Assembly (NCBI GenBank): GCA_015661965.1
Contig: DQVA01000149.1
Coordinates: forward strand, 1-8,615
Length of the DNA: 8,615 nt
From: Candidatus Bipolaricaulota bacterium
GTDB taxonomy: Bacteria; Bipolaricaulota; Bipolaricaulia; Bipolaricaulales; Bipolaricaulaceae
Direction of reading: 5' to 3'
In this document: in pieces, positions 1-6,608 of the stretch
How positions within the stretch are numbered: position 1 is the first letter of the stretch
Layout of the letters: the number at the start of each line of letters is the position of its first letter
The notes under the pieces: model-generated
The model's database searches: none
The model's input: the letters and a program-made list of their open reading frames with translations, nothing else
What the model was told of the DNA's origin: nothing
Made by a program: the position numbers and the translations under genes

Positions 1-1
1 C

Positions 2-151
2 ACGGCCGTGGCCGACGCCATCCTGGGGCGCATGGAGGCGGCCCAACACCGCTACGACGCGGAGACCGCCCACGGCACCGACCCTGCCGCCCAGGCAGCC
101 TGGCTTTCCCGGATCAGCTCTTGGCTGATCGCCCCTGAGCTTGCCCCCTGA
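2..151 (+). CDS. 3' end of an unidentified protein (partial)
   Basis: Reading frame 2 is open from the window edge and ends at TGA 149-151, giving the last 49 residues of a protein. The tail is Ala-rich and probably helical, with two Trp residues in its last third (AAWLSRISSWLIAPEL), so it looks like an amphipathic C-terminal helix. I do not recognise a family. It points the same way as the sigma factor gene, whose start lies 66 bases downstream, but a candidate promoter in the gap argues that the two are transcribed separately. The opposite strand is also open here, but it shows no family resemblance and has the composition of a GC-rich shadow. The frame is fairly likely; the function is unknown. 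Confidence 0.55.
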   Translation, partial: TAVADAILGRMEAAQHRYDAETAHGTDPAAQAAWLSRISSWLIAPELAP

Positions 152-174
152 GCCGGCCCAGCGTAGTCCGTTCC

Positions 175-204
175 TTGGAAGTCCCCGACTGGGAGGGGTA
201 CACT
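175..204 (+). promoter_or_regulatory. candidate promoter of the sigma factor gene
   Basis: TTGGAA (175-180) and TACACT (199-204) are separated by 18 bases. Each matches four of six positions of the sigma-70 consensus, including the important first T-A and last T of the -10 box. Transcription would begin near base 211, leaving only about seven bases before the ATG at 218. GAGG at 212-215 is too close to the ATG to work as a normal ribosome binding site. This fits the near-leaderless starts seen at 7114 and 7194, but is weaker than the amrA promoter. Confidence 0.4.
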
Positions 205-217
205 CGCCCACGAGGCC

Positions 218-1084
218 ATGAGCGAGGTGAAGCAGGTGCAGGAAGCCCGGGAGGATGCAGACATACTCCGGCTGTACTTGTCGGAGGTGGCCCGCATCCC
301 GCCCCTCACCGAGGAGGAGGAGCGGACCCTGGCCCGCCGCATGCGGGATGGGGACCGGGCCGCCCGGGAGCGGCTCATCCTATCCCACCTGCGCCTGGTG
401 GTGGCCATCGCCCGCGAGTACGGAGACACCGGCATGGACCTCCTGGACATGATCCAGGAGGGGAACATGGGGCTCATCGAGGCGGTGGACCGGTTCGACC
501 CGGAATTGGGGTATCGCCTCTCTACTTATGCGCGCTGGTGGATCCGCCAGGCCATCGGCGCCGCCATCGAACGCTACTCCCAGATGATCCGGCTGCCGGT
601 GCACCTGTTCCGGGCCATCATTCGCTTCCAGCGGCTCAAGGCCAGCTTCGGGGCGGAGGGGATCGAGGGGGGGGCGGAGCTAGTCCTGGCCCCTGGCCTC
701 ACCCTGGAACGGGTGCGGCACGTAGAGCGCACCCTGCGGGAGTTCATCTCCCTGGACCTCCCCATCGGGGAGGGGGAGGAGGACACCCTGGAGGAGATCG
801 TCCCCGACGAGTCCATCCCCCCACCGGAGAAGGAAGCCTTAAGGGAGCTGTTCCGGGAGGACCTCTTGGAGATAGTGAGCCGGCTCCCCGCCCGGGAGGC
901 GTTGATCTTAAGGCGCCGCTACGGCCTCGAGGGGGCCCGCCCCCAGACCCTGGCCGAGATCGGAAAGGACCTGGGCATCACTCGGGAGCGGGTGCGGCAG
1001 TTGGAGCAGCGGGCTCTGCGGCGCCTCAAGGAGGAGTGGGGGAAAGAAGCGCTCGAGTTCTACCGCCGCCTCCTCCGGGACTAG
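218..1084 (+). CDS. sigma-70 family RNA polymerase sigma factor (RpoD/SigA-like, probably alternative)
   Basis: This is a promoter-recognition subunit of RNA polymerase. The 288 residues run in the expected order: region 1.2 (about 15-46, LYLSEVARIPPLTEEEE), region 2 (about 47-130, with DMIQEGNMGLIEAVDRFDP and STYARWWIRQAI), a region 3 and linker (about 131-205, including DLPIGEGEEDTLEEIVPD), and region 4 (about 215-275, ending in the helix-turn-helix ITRERVRQLEQRALRRLK). The long region 1.1 of primary sigma factors is missing. Region 4, which reads the -35 box, is close to consensus. In region 2.4 the usual TRAIADQART-type stretch is replaced by GAAIERYSQM (114-123), and the region 2.3 Phe just before STYA is Leu101. 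I infer a group 2 or otherwise alternative factor with shifted -10 preference. A G8 run (667-674) lies in the linker. No anti-sigma gene is adjacent. The ATG at 218 gives a normal N-terminus. Confidence 0.93.
   Translation: MSEVKQVQEAREDADILRLYLSEVARIPPLTEEEERTLARRMRDGDRAARERLILSHLRLVVAIAREYGDTGMDLLDMIQEGNMGLIEAVDRFDPELGYRLSTYARWWIRQAIGAAIERYSQMIRLPVHLFRAIIRFQRLKASFGAEGIEGGAELVLAPGLTLERVRHVERTLREFISLDLPIGEGEEDTLEEIVPDESIPPPEKEALRELFREDLLEIVSRLPAREALILRRRYGLEGARPQTLAEIGKDLGITRERVRQLEQRALRRLKEEWGKEALEFYRRLLRD
1081..1084. other. shared stop: CTAG ends both convergent genes
   Basis: The palindrome CTAG contains the TAG stop of the sigma factor gene on the + strand (1082-1084) and the TAG stop of ligA on the - strand (1083-1081). 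The coding regions therefore meet tail to tail and overlap by four bases. No intergenic terminator can fit between them, so each transcript must end inside the other gene or form antisense RNA. Confidence 0.95.
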
Positions 1085-3093
1085 CGGCCCACCAGCTCCT
1101 TGAACTCCTCTTCACTCAGAGTAGTGATCCCTAAAGCCCTAGCCCGGTCCAGCTTGGAGCCCGGATCCTCTCCCACCACCACGTAGTCCACTTTGCGGGA
1201 CACCGATGAGGCCACCTTCCCCCCCAATGACTCCACCAGCCGTTTGGCCTCCTGTCGTGTCATCCCGGAAAGCCGTCCGGTGAACAGGAACGCCTTCCCT
1301 GCCAGGGGCCCCTTCTCCGGTGGCCGCTGGGCTCGGGGGTCTATCCCCACCGCCTTCAGCTCCTCGATCAGCCGGCGGTTGCCCTGGCTGGCAAAGAAAT
1401 CCACGATGCTTTGGGCGATCCTAGGGCCGATCTCCGGGATCCCCACCAGCTCCTCATATGAGGCGCGGGCCAACTCGTCGATGGAGCCGAACCGCTCCGC
1501 CAACACCTCGGCGATGTGCTCCCCCACATAGCGGATCCCCAGGGCGTAGATAAGCCTGGCCAGGGACATCCCCTTGGAACGCTCCAATTGTTCCAGCAAG
1601 TTCTGAGCCGACTTCTCCCCAATCCGCTCCAGGGAGGCGAGCTGCTGTTTCGTGAGGTGGTAAAGGTCCGAGATACGGCGCACCAACCCCTTGTCCACCA
1701 GCTGGTCTACGAGCTTTTCCCCTAGGCCCTCGATATCGGCGGCCCGCCGGGAGGCGAAGTGCCGGATCGCCTCCTTGATCCGAGCCGGGCAGGACAGGTT
1801 CTCGCAACGGTGGATCACCTCCCCGGGCGGGCGTACCACCGGCCCGCCGCATACCGGGCACCGATCCGGCATCCTGAACTCCCGTTCCTTTCCAGTGCGG
1901 CGCTCGGGGATGGATTTCACCACCTCCGGGATCACCTCCCCGGCCCGGCGTACCACCACCCAGTCCCCTATCCGCACGTCCTTGCGCTTGACCTCGTCCT
2001 CGTTGTGCAGGGTGGCCCGGGACACGGTGACCCCGGATACCTCCACTGGCTCCAGGATGGCCACCGGGGTGAGGGCGCCGGTCCTCCCGACTTGGACCAC
2101 GATGTCCAGGACGCGGGTGGTGGCCTCCTCGGCCGGGAACTTGAAGGCGATGGCCCACCGGGGGGCGCGGGATACCTCCCCCAGCGCCTCCCGCTGGGAG
2201 AAATCGTTCACCTTCACCACTACCCCATCGGCCTCGTAGGGGAGTTCGTCCCGCCGCTCCAGGAGTTCGTGGTAGAAGGCGATCGCCTCCTCTGGGGACT
2301 CACATCGCTTCCATAGGGGGTTCACCGGGAACCCCAACTTGGACAGGATGGCGAGGAGTTCCTCCTGCGAGCGGATGGTGATGCCCTCGGCCCGGCCGAG
2401 GGCGTAGAAGAACGCCTTCAAGGGGCGCCTGGCGGTGATGCCCGGGTCGAGCTGCCTGAGAGAGCCAGCGGCGGCGTTCCTGGGGTTGGCGAACAGTGGT
2501 TCCCCTTTTTCCTCCCGCTCCCGGTTCAGCCGCCGGAACGCCTCCTTCTCCATGTACACCTCGCCCCGCACCTCCAGCAGTCGGGGGGCCTTTCCATTTA
2601 GGGGGAGGAGTCGCAATGGGATCTGACGGATGGTGCGCAGGTTACGGGTTACGTCCTCCCCCACGTAGCCATCCCCTCGGGTGGAACCAACGGTGAGCAC
2701 CCCGTTTTCGTACACCAGCTCCACCGAAAGGCCGTCCAGCTTCGGCTCGCAGATGTACACCGGCTGCCTCCCGCCCAACAGCCGTCGCACCCGGCGATCC
2801 CATTCCAGGAACTCCTCCTCGGAGAAACAGTTCTGCAGGGATAGCATGGGGATGGCGTGGCGAACCGGGCGGAACTCCTCCGCCGGCGGGGCCCCCACCC
2901 GCTGGGTGGGGGAATCGGGGGTCACAAACTGCGGGTATTTTTCCTCCAGCTCCTGTAGCTCGCGGAACAGCCGGTCGTACTCGGCGTCCGAGATCAAGGG
3001 TTGGTTGAGCACGTAATAGTAGTGGTCGTGTTTGCGGATCTCCGCCCGTAGTTCCTCGATTCGCCGCTTTACCGCCGCAAGGTCCTCCGGCAC
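1081..3093 (-). CDS. ligA: NAD-dependent DNA ligase LigA
   Basis: This enzyme seals nicks in DNA during replication and repair, using NAD+ to adenylate its active lysine. The 670 residues are the usual family length. In order: domain Ia (HDHYYYVLNQPLISDAEYDRL, about 22-42), adenylation domain with KLDG (catalytic Lys118) and DGVVVK (289-294), OB fold (about 318-400), a four-cysteine zinc finger (Cys412, 415, 430, 435), helix-hairpin-helix repeats (about 450-585) and a C-terminal BRCT domain (about 593-670, FLFTGRLSGMTR). All key motifs are present. The start is GTG at 3093: upstream in the same frame is the TGA of the preceding gene, so no longer form is possible. An out-of-frame ATG (3095-3093) overlaps this GTG and opens only eight codons. 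It is last in the minus-strand block, six bases after the HD gene. Confidence 0.97.
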   Translation of the reverse strand: MPEDLAAVKRRIEELRAEIRKHDHYYYVLNQPLISDAEYDRLFRELQELEEKYPQFVTPDSPTQRVGAPPAEEFRPVRHAIPMLSLQNCFSEEEFLEWDRRVRRLLGGRQPVYICEPKLDGLSVELVYENGVLTVGSTRGDGYVGEDVTRNLRTIRQIPLRLLPLNGKAPRLLEVRGEVYMEKEAFRRLNREREEKGEPLFANPRNAAAGSLRQLDPGITARRPLKAFFYALGRAEGITIRSQEELLAILSKLGFPVNPLWKRCESPEEAIAFYHELLERRDELPYEADGVVVKVNDFSQREALGEVSRAPRWAIAFKFPAEEATTRVLDIVVQVGRTGALTPVAILEPVEVSGVTVSRATLHNEDEVKRKDVRIGDWVVVRRAGEVIPEVVKSIPERRTGKEREFRMPDRCPVCGGPVVRPPGEVIHRCENLSCPARIKEAIRHFASRRAADIEGLGEKLVDQLVDKGLVRRISDLYHLTKQQLASLERIGEKSAQNLLEQLERSKGMSLARLIYALGIRYVGEHIAEVLAERFGSIDELARASYEELVGIPEIGPRIAQSIVDFFASQGNRRLIEELKAVGIDPRAQRPPEKGPLAGKAFLFTGRLSGMTRQEAKRLVESLGGKVASSVSRKVDYVVVGEDPGSKLDRARALGITTLSEEEFKELVGR
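1812..1957 (-). repeat. 29-base direct repeat pair inside ligA
   Basis: Bases 1812-1840 and 1929-1957 match at 27 of 29 positions by direct comparison; the differences fall in the middle, after GGATCACCTCCCCGG. The copies are 117 bases apart, exactly 39 codons, so they are in the same frame. They encode VVRRAGEVI (380-388, OB fold) and VVRPPGEVI (419-427, zinc finger). Confidence 0.85.
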
Positions 3094-3097
3094 ATCC

Positions 3098-3106
3098 GAT
3101 CACCCC
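3098..3106 (-). promoter_or_regulatory. Shine-Dalgarno site of ligA
   Basis: Read on the minus strand this is GGGGTGATC. Its last seven bases, GGTGATC, are complementary to the usual 3' end of 16S rRNA. It ends four bases before the GTG at 3093, supports that start over nearby out-of-frame choices, and overlaps the TGA stop (3102-3100) of the upstream HD gene. Confidence 0.6.
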
Positions 3107-4431
3107 GGGGGAGGATAATCCGCGGCCCGACGGTGGGCCATCCCCTGAAGCACCTCCAGGAAGGCACGCCTGATTCGCGCCAGATCGCCCAGGGTAAGGG
3201 GGGACCGGTCCAGTTGTCCGTCCTTACGTCTATCCTCGATCACCCGCTCCACCAGCTCCGCCAGGTCATTTCGCTCCGCGCCCCGGGCGTAGGCCTCTAC
3301 CGAGTCCGCCAGCATCACGATGGCGGTCTCCTTGGTGTCGGGCAGGGGGGCGTCGTACCGGAATTCGTCCTCGGACAACCCCTGAGCGGCCCCTTGATTG
3401 GAGAAGTAGCGCATCACGGTGGTGCCGTGGTGAGTGGCTACGAACTTGAGCACGTCGGCCCTGAGGCCATACCGGCGTCCCAGCTCCAGCCCCTCCTTGA
3501 CATGGGAATCGAGCACCACCTTGGACATGGAGGGGGCCAGTTCGTCATGGGGGTTGGTGCCGGTTTGGTTTTCGGCGAAGAAGTGGGGGCGCAGGAGCTT
3601 GCCGATGTCGTGATACAGCCCCCCCACTGCGGCCAGCAAGGGGTCAGCCCGTACTGCCCGGGCGGCCGCCTCGGCCAGGGCGGCCACGTCCCGGGAGTGG
3701 TAATAGGTCCCGGGGGCCTGGTTGCGCAGGCGTTCCAGCAGCGGATGGGCTGGGTTCAGGAGCTCCACCAGGGACAGGGGGCTGGTGCGGTCCACCCATC
3801 GTTCCACCGGGGGGAGGAAGGCCCAGATGAGGAGGGCGGAGGCGGGGCCGGCCAGGAAGGCCGCCCCCACCGGCCCGGCTTGGGAGGCGACGGCGGCAGC
3901 CGCCATCCCCCCGGCCAAGCCCGTCCCCAGCCCGGCCAACATCAGGTCCCGGCCCCTGCGAGCCCGCTTGGCCAATGCCACCATGGTGAGCCCGGACACG
4001 AGGGCCACCAGGGCCGGGCCGCCCCCCAGGGCGGGGGCCGCCCAGGCTGCCAAGGGAAGGAGCAGCAGGAATGCGTACTCCTCCGGCCAGAACATGGCCC
4101 CCATCCCCCCGGCCACCCCGAAGAACAGGAGATACCGGGAACCGATGGTCCCCAGCTGGCTGAGGATCGCCCCAACCGCCAGTAATCCCAGCCCCAGCCG
4201 CTGCTCCGCCGGGGGGAGCCGCCGTGCGAGCAGCAGCGCCGCCGCGATCAGTCCCACCATCCCCCCGGCGAGCTGCGGCCAGGGGGTCAGCACCGCCTTC
4301 CCCTCGCTCCAACCCCAAGCGGTGGCCGCCAATCCCGTTCCCAAAAGTAGAATCAGCTTTGGCCAGTGCAGGGACAGGCGATCAGCCGCTTGCTTGGGGG
4401 TCTTTTTCTTGTGCCTTCTCGCTGCGCTCAT
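3100..4431 (-). CDS. PgpH-like membrane HD phosphodiesterase lacking the extracellular domain
   Basis: This resembles PgpH (7TMR-HD family), a membrane enzyme that hydrolyses cyclic di-AMP in the cytoplasm. A basic start (RRHKKK) is followed by about seven hydrophobic segments (roughly 25-42, 53-70, 78-93, 99-114, 118-133, 137-153, 165-206). The HD domain (about 243-385) carries His245, His274-Asp275, His310, His334-His335 and Asp376, with family phrases GLYHDIGKLLRP, FAENQ and HHGTTVMRYF, so the metal site looks complete. At 443 residues it is far shorter than typical PgpH (about 700 or more): the first membrane helix and the large extracellular 7TMR-HDED region are absent. PhoH precedes it, as in many genomes, and the genes overlap by 50 bases. 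The ATG at 4431 has a weak, close GAGG. Cyclic di-AMP as substrate is inferred from the family. Confidence 0.9.
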   Translation of the reverse strand: MSAARRHKKKTPKQAADRLSLHWPKLILLLGTGLAATAWGWSEGKAVLTPWPQLAGGMVGLIAAALLLARRLPPAEQRLGLGLLAVGAILSQLGTIGSRYLLFFGVAGGMGAMFWPEEYAFLLLLPLAAWAAPALGGGPALVALVSGLTMVALAKRARRGRDLMLAGLGTGLAGGMAAAAVASQAGPVGAAFLAGPASALLIWAFLPPVERWVDRTSPLSLVELLNPAHPLLERLRNQAPGTYYHSRDVAALAEAAARAVRADPLLAAVGGLYHDIGKLLRPHFFAENQTGTNPHDELAPSMSKVVLDSHVKEGLELGRRYGLRADVLKFVATHHGTTVMRYFSNQGAAQGLSEDEFRYDAPLPDTKETAIVMLADSVEAYARGAERNDLAELVERVIEDRRKDGQLDRSPLTLGDLARIRRAFLEVLQGMAHRRAADYPPPG

Positions 4432-5317
4432 ACGCCTCGATGATCGCCTTCACCAACGGGTGCCTTACCACATCCCGCCGATCTAAATAAACGAAGGCGA
4501 TCCCAGGAATTCCGGATAGGATCCCTTGGACCTCTTGCAGCCCCGAGGTGCGTCCCTCCAGGTCCACCTGGGTGACGTCCCCGGTGATCACCGCCTTGGA
4601 ATCGAACCCAAGGCGCGTTAAGAACATCTTCATCTGGGTGTGGGTGGTGTTCTGGGCCTCGTCCAGGATCACGAACGCGTGATTGAGGGTCCGGCCCCGC
4701 ATGAACGCCAGGGGCGCGATCTCTATCCGCCCGGTCTGGAGGTATTTCTCGAACTCAGAGATGGGGATCATGTCGTAGATCGCGTCGTAAAGGGGGCGCA
4801 GGTAGGGGTTCACCTTTTGCATGATGTCCCCGGGGAGGAAACCCAGTTCCTCCCCCGCCTCCACCGCAGGCCGGGTGAGCACGATCCTCTTCACCTGCCC
4901 CCGCTTGAGGTAGCCCAGGGCCACCGCCACCGCTAGGTACGTCTTCCCGGTCCCGGCCGGGCCAATGGCGAACACCACATCGTTCCGGTGGATGGCCTCC
5001 ACGTACCGACGCTGCCCCTCAGTCTTGGGGCGGATCGTCTCCCCCCAATGGGTGACCTGGACCACGTCGGTCAGCAGGCCCTCCAAGTTCCCCCCTCCCC
5101 GCACCTGGGCGATGAGGTACCGCACCTCTTCCGGGGTGAGGACGTGGTCTCCCTTTACCACCTCCAACAGCTTCCCGAACAGCCGTTCCAGTTGGGCGAC
5201 CTCTTCCTCATCCCCCTCGATGCGCACCTTGTCCCCGCGGGCCACGATGCGGGCCCCGGAGAAGGCACTGGAGATGACCTTTAGGTTGCGGTTGTACTGC
5301 CCTAGGACCCCCACCAT
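4382..5317 (-). CDS. phoH: PhoH family ATPase (YbeZ-like)
   Basis: PhoH/YbeZ proteins are P-loop ATPases tied to RNA metabolism and ribosome maturation, often beside YbeY. The 311 residues contain an N-terminal KH-like part (LGQYNRNLKVISS, ARGDKVRIEG), Walker A GPAGTGKT (119-126), LTRPAVEAGEELGFLPGD (147-164), Walker B VILDE (216-220), QNTT, KMFLTRLGF and ITGDVTQVDL. All are strongly conserved, so the family call is firm. The only canonical start in the frame is the ATG at 5317, but it has no good ribosome binding site and seems late: the open frame reads back to TAG at 5365-5363, and the untranslated part reads EIPLGDHST, resembling the usual strand before the LGxYNRNLK motif. Initiation may be non-standard, or the N-terminus is short. 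The gene lies 25 bases after mtaB and overlaps the HD gene. No ybeY follows. Confidence 0.95.
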   Translation of the reverse strand: MVGVLGQYNRNLKVISSAFSGARIVARGDKVRIEGDEEEVAQLERLFGKLLEVVKGDHVLTPEEVRYLIAQVRGGGNLEGLLTDVVQVTHWGETIRPKTEGQRRYVEAIHRNDVVFAIGPAGTGKTYLAVAVALGYLKRGQVKRIVLTRPAVEAGEELGFLPGDIMQKVNPYLRPLYDAIYDMIPISEFEKYLQTGRIEIAPLAFMRGRTLNHAFVILDEAQNTTHTQMKMFLTRLGFDSKAVITGDVTQVDLEGRTSGLQEVQGILSGIPGIAFVYLDRRDVVRHPLVKAIIEAYERSEKAQEKDPQASG

Positions 5318-5342
5318 TGTAGAGTGGTCCCCAAGCGGGATC

Positions 5343-6608
5343 TCACTTGTCTTCCTGCCGATCTACGATCACCCCCACGGCGCGCCCTTCCCGCACATTG
5401 CGGATACGCACCGACACGATTTTACCAGGTTCCACCCGGTCGGCGGGCACCCCTATCGGGAGGTAGTTCTCCGCATGCCCCCACCACAGCCCGCCCTCTT
5501 CGTATTCGGGCACCACCTTAAGGGTTTGCCCCAGGAACCGGCGGGCCGCCTGGTCGGCCCAGTTGCGGCCCAGGACAGCGAGGGTCGCCGCCCGCCGGGT
5601 TTTTTCCCCCTCCGGGACCTGGCCGGGGAACCGGGCCGCCCGGGTGCCGGGCCGGGGGGAGAACCGGAAGATGTGCAGGTTCAACGGGACGAGTCCTGCC
5701 AGAAGTTCGAGGGTGTTCCTGAACGCCCGCTCGTCTTCCCCGGGAAAGCCCACTAGCACGTCCGTGCCCAGGGTGGCCTTGGGCACCCGGGAGAGTATGG
5801 CCTGGGCCACCTCCCTGTATTCCGCCGCCGTGTAGGGACGGCCCATGGAGGCGAGCACCCGGTCGTCCCCGGACTGCAAGGGGAGGTGGAAATAGGGGCA
5901 CAGGCGGGGCTCCCCGGCGAACAGCTCAATCAACTCTTCGGTCACCCCCTCCGGGTTGAGGGAGGTTAACCGGTATCTCACTTCTTGGACCTTCAACAGC
6001 TCGCGCAGGAGCCCCGCCAGGGAGGGACGCCTCGGCAGGTCCAGCCCGTACTGGGCCAGGTTTATCCCCACGATCACGATCTCCCGGTGGCCGGCGGCGG
6101 CCAATTCATCCGCCTCTTCGCGGGCCACGGTGGGGGGCTTGCTGCGCAGTGGGCCCCGCACCAGGAAGGTGCGGCAGAACGTGCAGCCTACGCTGCAGCC
6201 ATCCTGTACCTTGAGCAGCGCCCGGGTGCGGGGGAATTCTCGGATCCGCTCCGCGGCAAGGGGAAGCCAATCCCCTTGTGGCACCGGTCCTCCCCGCAAG
6301 AAAGCGGCCACCAACTCCCCGATCCTGGCCTTGTCCCGGTTTCCCAGGGCCAGGTCCGCCCCTGCCGCCAGGAGCTGCTCCCTGGCCGCCTCCACCTGGC
6401 AGCCCACCGCCACGATCAGGGCATCCGGGTGCTCCCGCCGGAGCTTCCGTATCAGCTTCCTCCCCTTCCGGTCGGCCAGCCCGGTGACGGTGCAGGTGTT
6501 AACCAGGATTACCTCCCCCTCCCCGGGGAGGGCGGCAAGCTGCTCCTCCATCAGGCGGGATTCATACTGGTTGACCTTGCAGCCCAAGGTATGGACGGTG
6601 ACCCTCAT
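5343..6608 (-). CDS. mtaB: tRNA (t6A37) C2-methylthiotransferase MtaB
   Basis: MtaB is a radical SAM enzyme that adds a methylthio group to N6-threonylcarbamoyladenosine at position 37 of tRNAs reading ANN codons. The 421 residues hold an N-terminal UPF0004 domain with Cys10, Cys39 and Cys70 (TLGCKVNQYES, VNTCTVT, VAVGCQ) for one iron-sulfur cluster, then the radical SAM motif CSVGCTFC (Cys138, 142, 145) for the second, HLPLQSGDDRVLASMGRPY (241-259), VGFPGE (286-291), and a short C-terminal TRAM-like RNA-binding segment (about 358-415). The opening TLGCKVNQYES is typical of MtaB rather than MiaB or RimO. The ATG at 6608 shares ATGA with the TGA of amrA, so translation is probably coupled; the frame stays open further upstream but there runs across amrA. 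No strong SD is visible. Confidence 0.93.
   Translation of the reverse strand: MRVTVHTLGCKVNQYESRLMEEQLAALPGEGEVILVNTCTVTGLADRKGRKLIRKLRREHPDALIVAVGCQVEAAREQLLAAGADLALGNRDKARIGELVAAFLRGGPVPQGDWLPLAAERIREFPRTRALLKVQDGCSVGCTFCRTFLVRGPLRSKPPTVAREEADELAAAGHREIVIVGINLAQYGLDLPRRPSLAGLLRELLKVQEVRYRLTSLNPEGVTEELIELFAGEPRLCPYFHLPLQSGDDRVLASMGRPYTAAEYREVAQAILSRVPKATLGTDVLVGFPGEDERAFRNTLELLAGLVPLNLHIFRFSPRPGTRAARFPGQVPEGEKTRRAATLAVLGRNWADQAARRFLGQTLKVVPEYEEGGLWWGHAENYLPIGVPADRVEPGKIVSVRIRNVREGRAVGVIVDRQEDK

Noticed and set aside
1..10. Perfect palindrome CACGGCCGTG
   Set aside because: It lies inside the coding end of the first gene in GC-rich DNA, where a short palindrome is not surprising, and no second copy was noticed.
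175..1134. Longer open frame overlapping the sigma factor gene
   Set aside because: Proline- and glycine-rich shadow frame; the frame at 218-1084 contains all sigma regions.
4400..4410. A-rich stretch near the end of phoH as a programmed frameshift site into the HD gene
   Set aside because: The run has only five A and does not form the X-XXY-YYZ heptamer in the phoH frame; a simple gene overlap explains it.
5318..5342. Hairpin in the mtaB-phoH gap as a terminator
   Set aside because: The best stem is four base pairs (TCCC/GGGA) with no T run after it, too weak for an intrinsic terminator.
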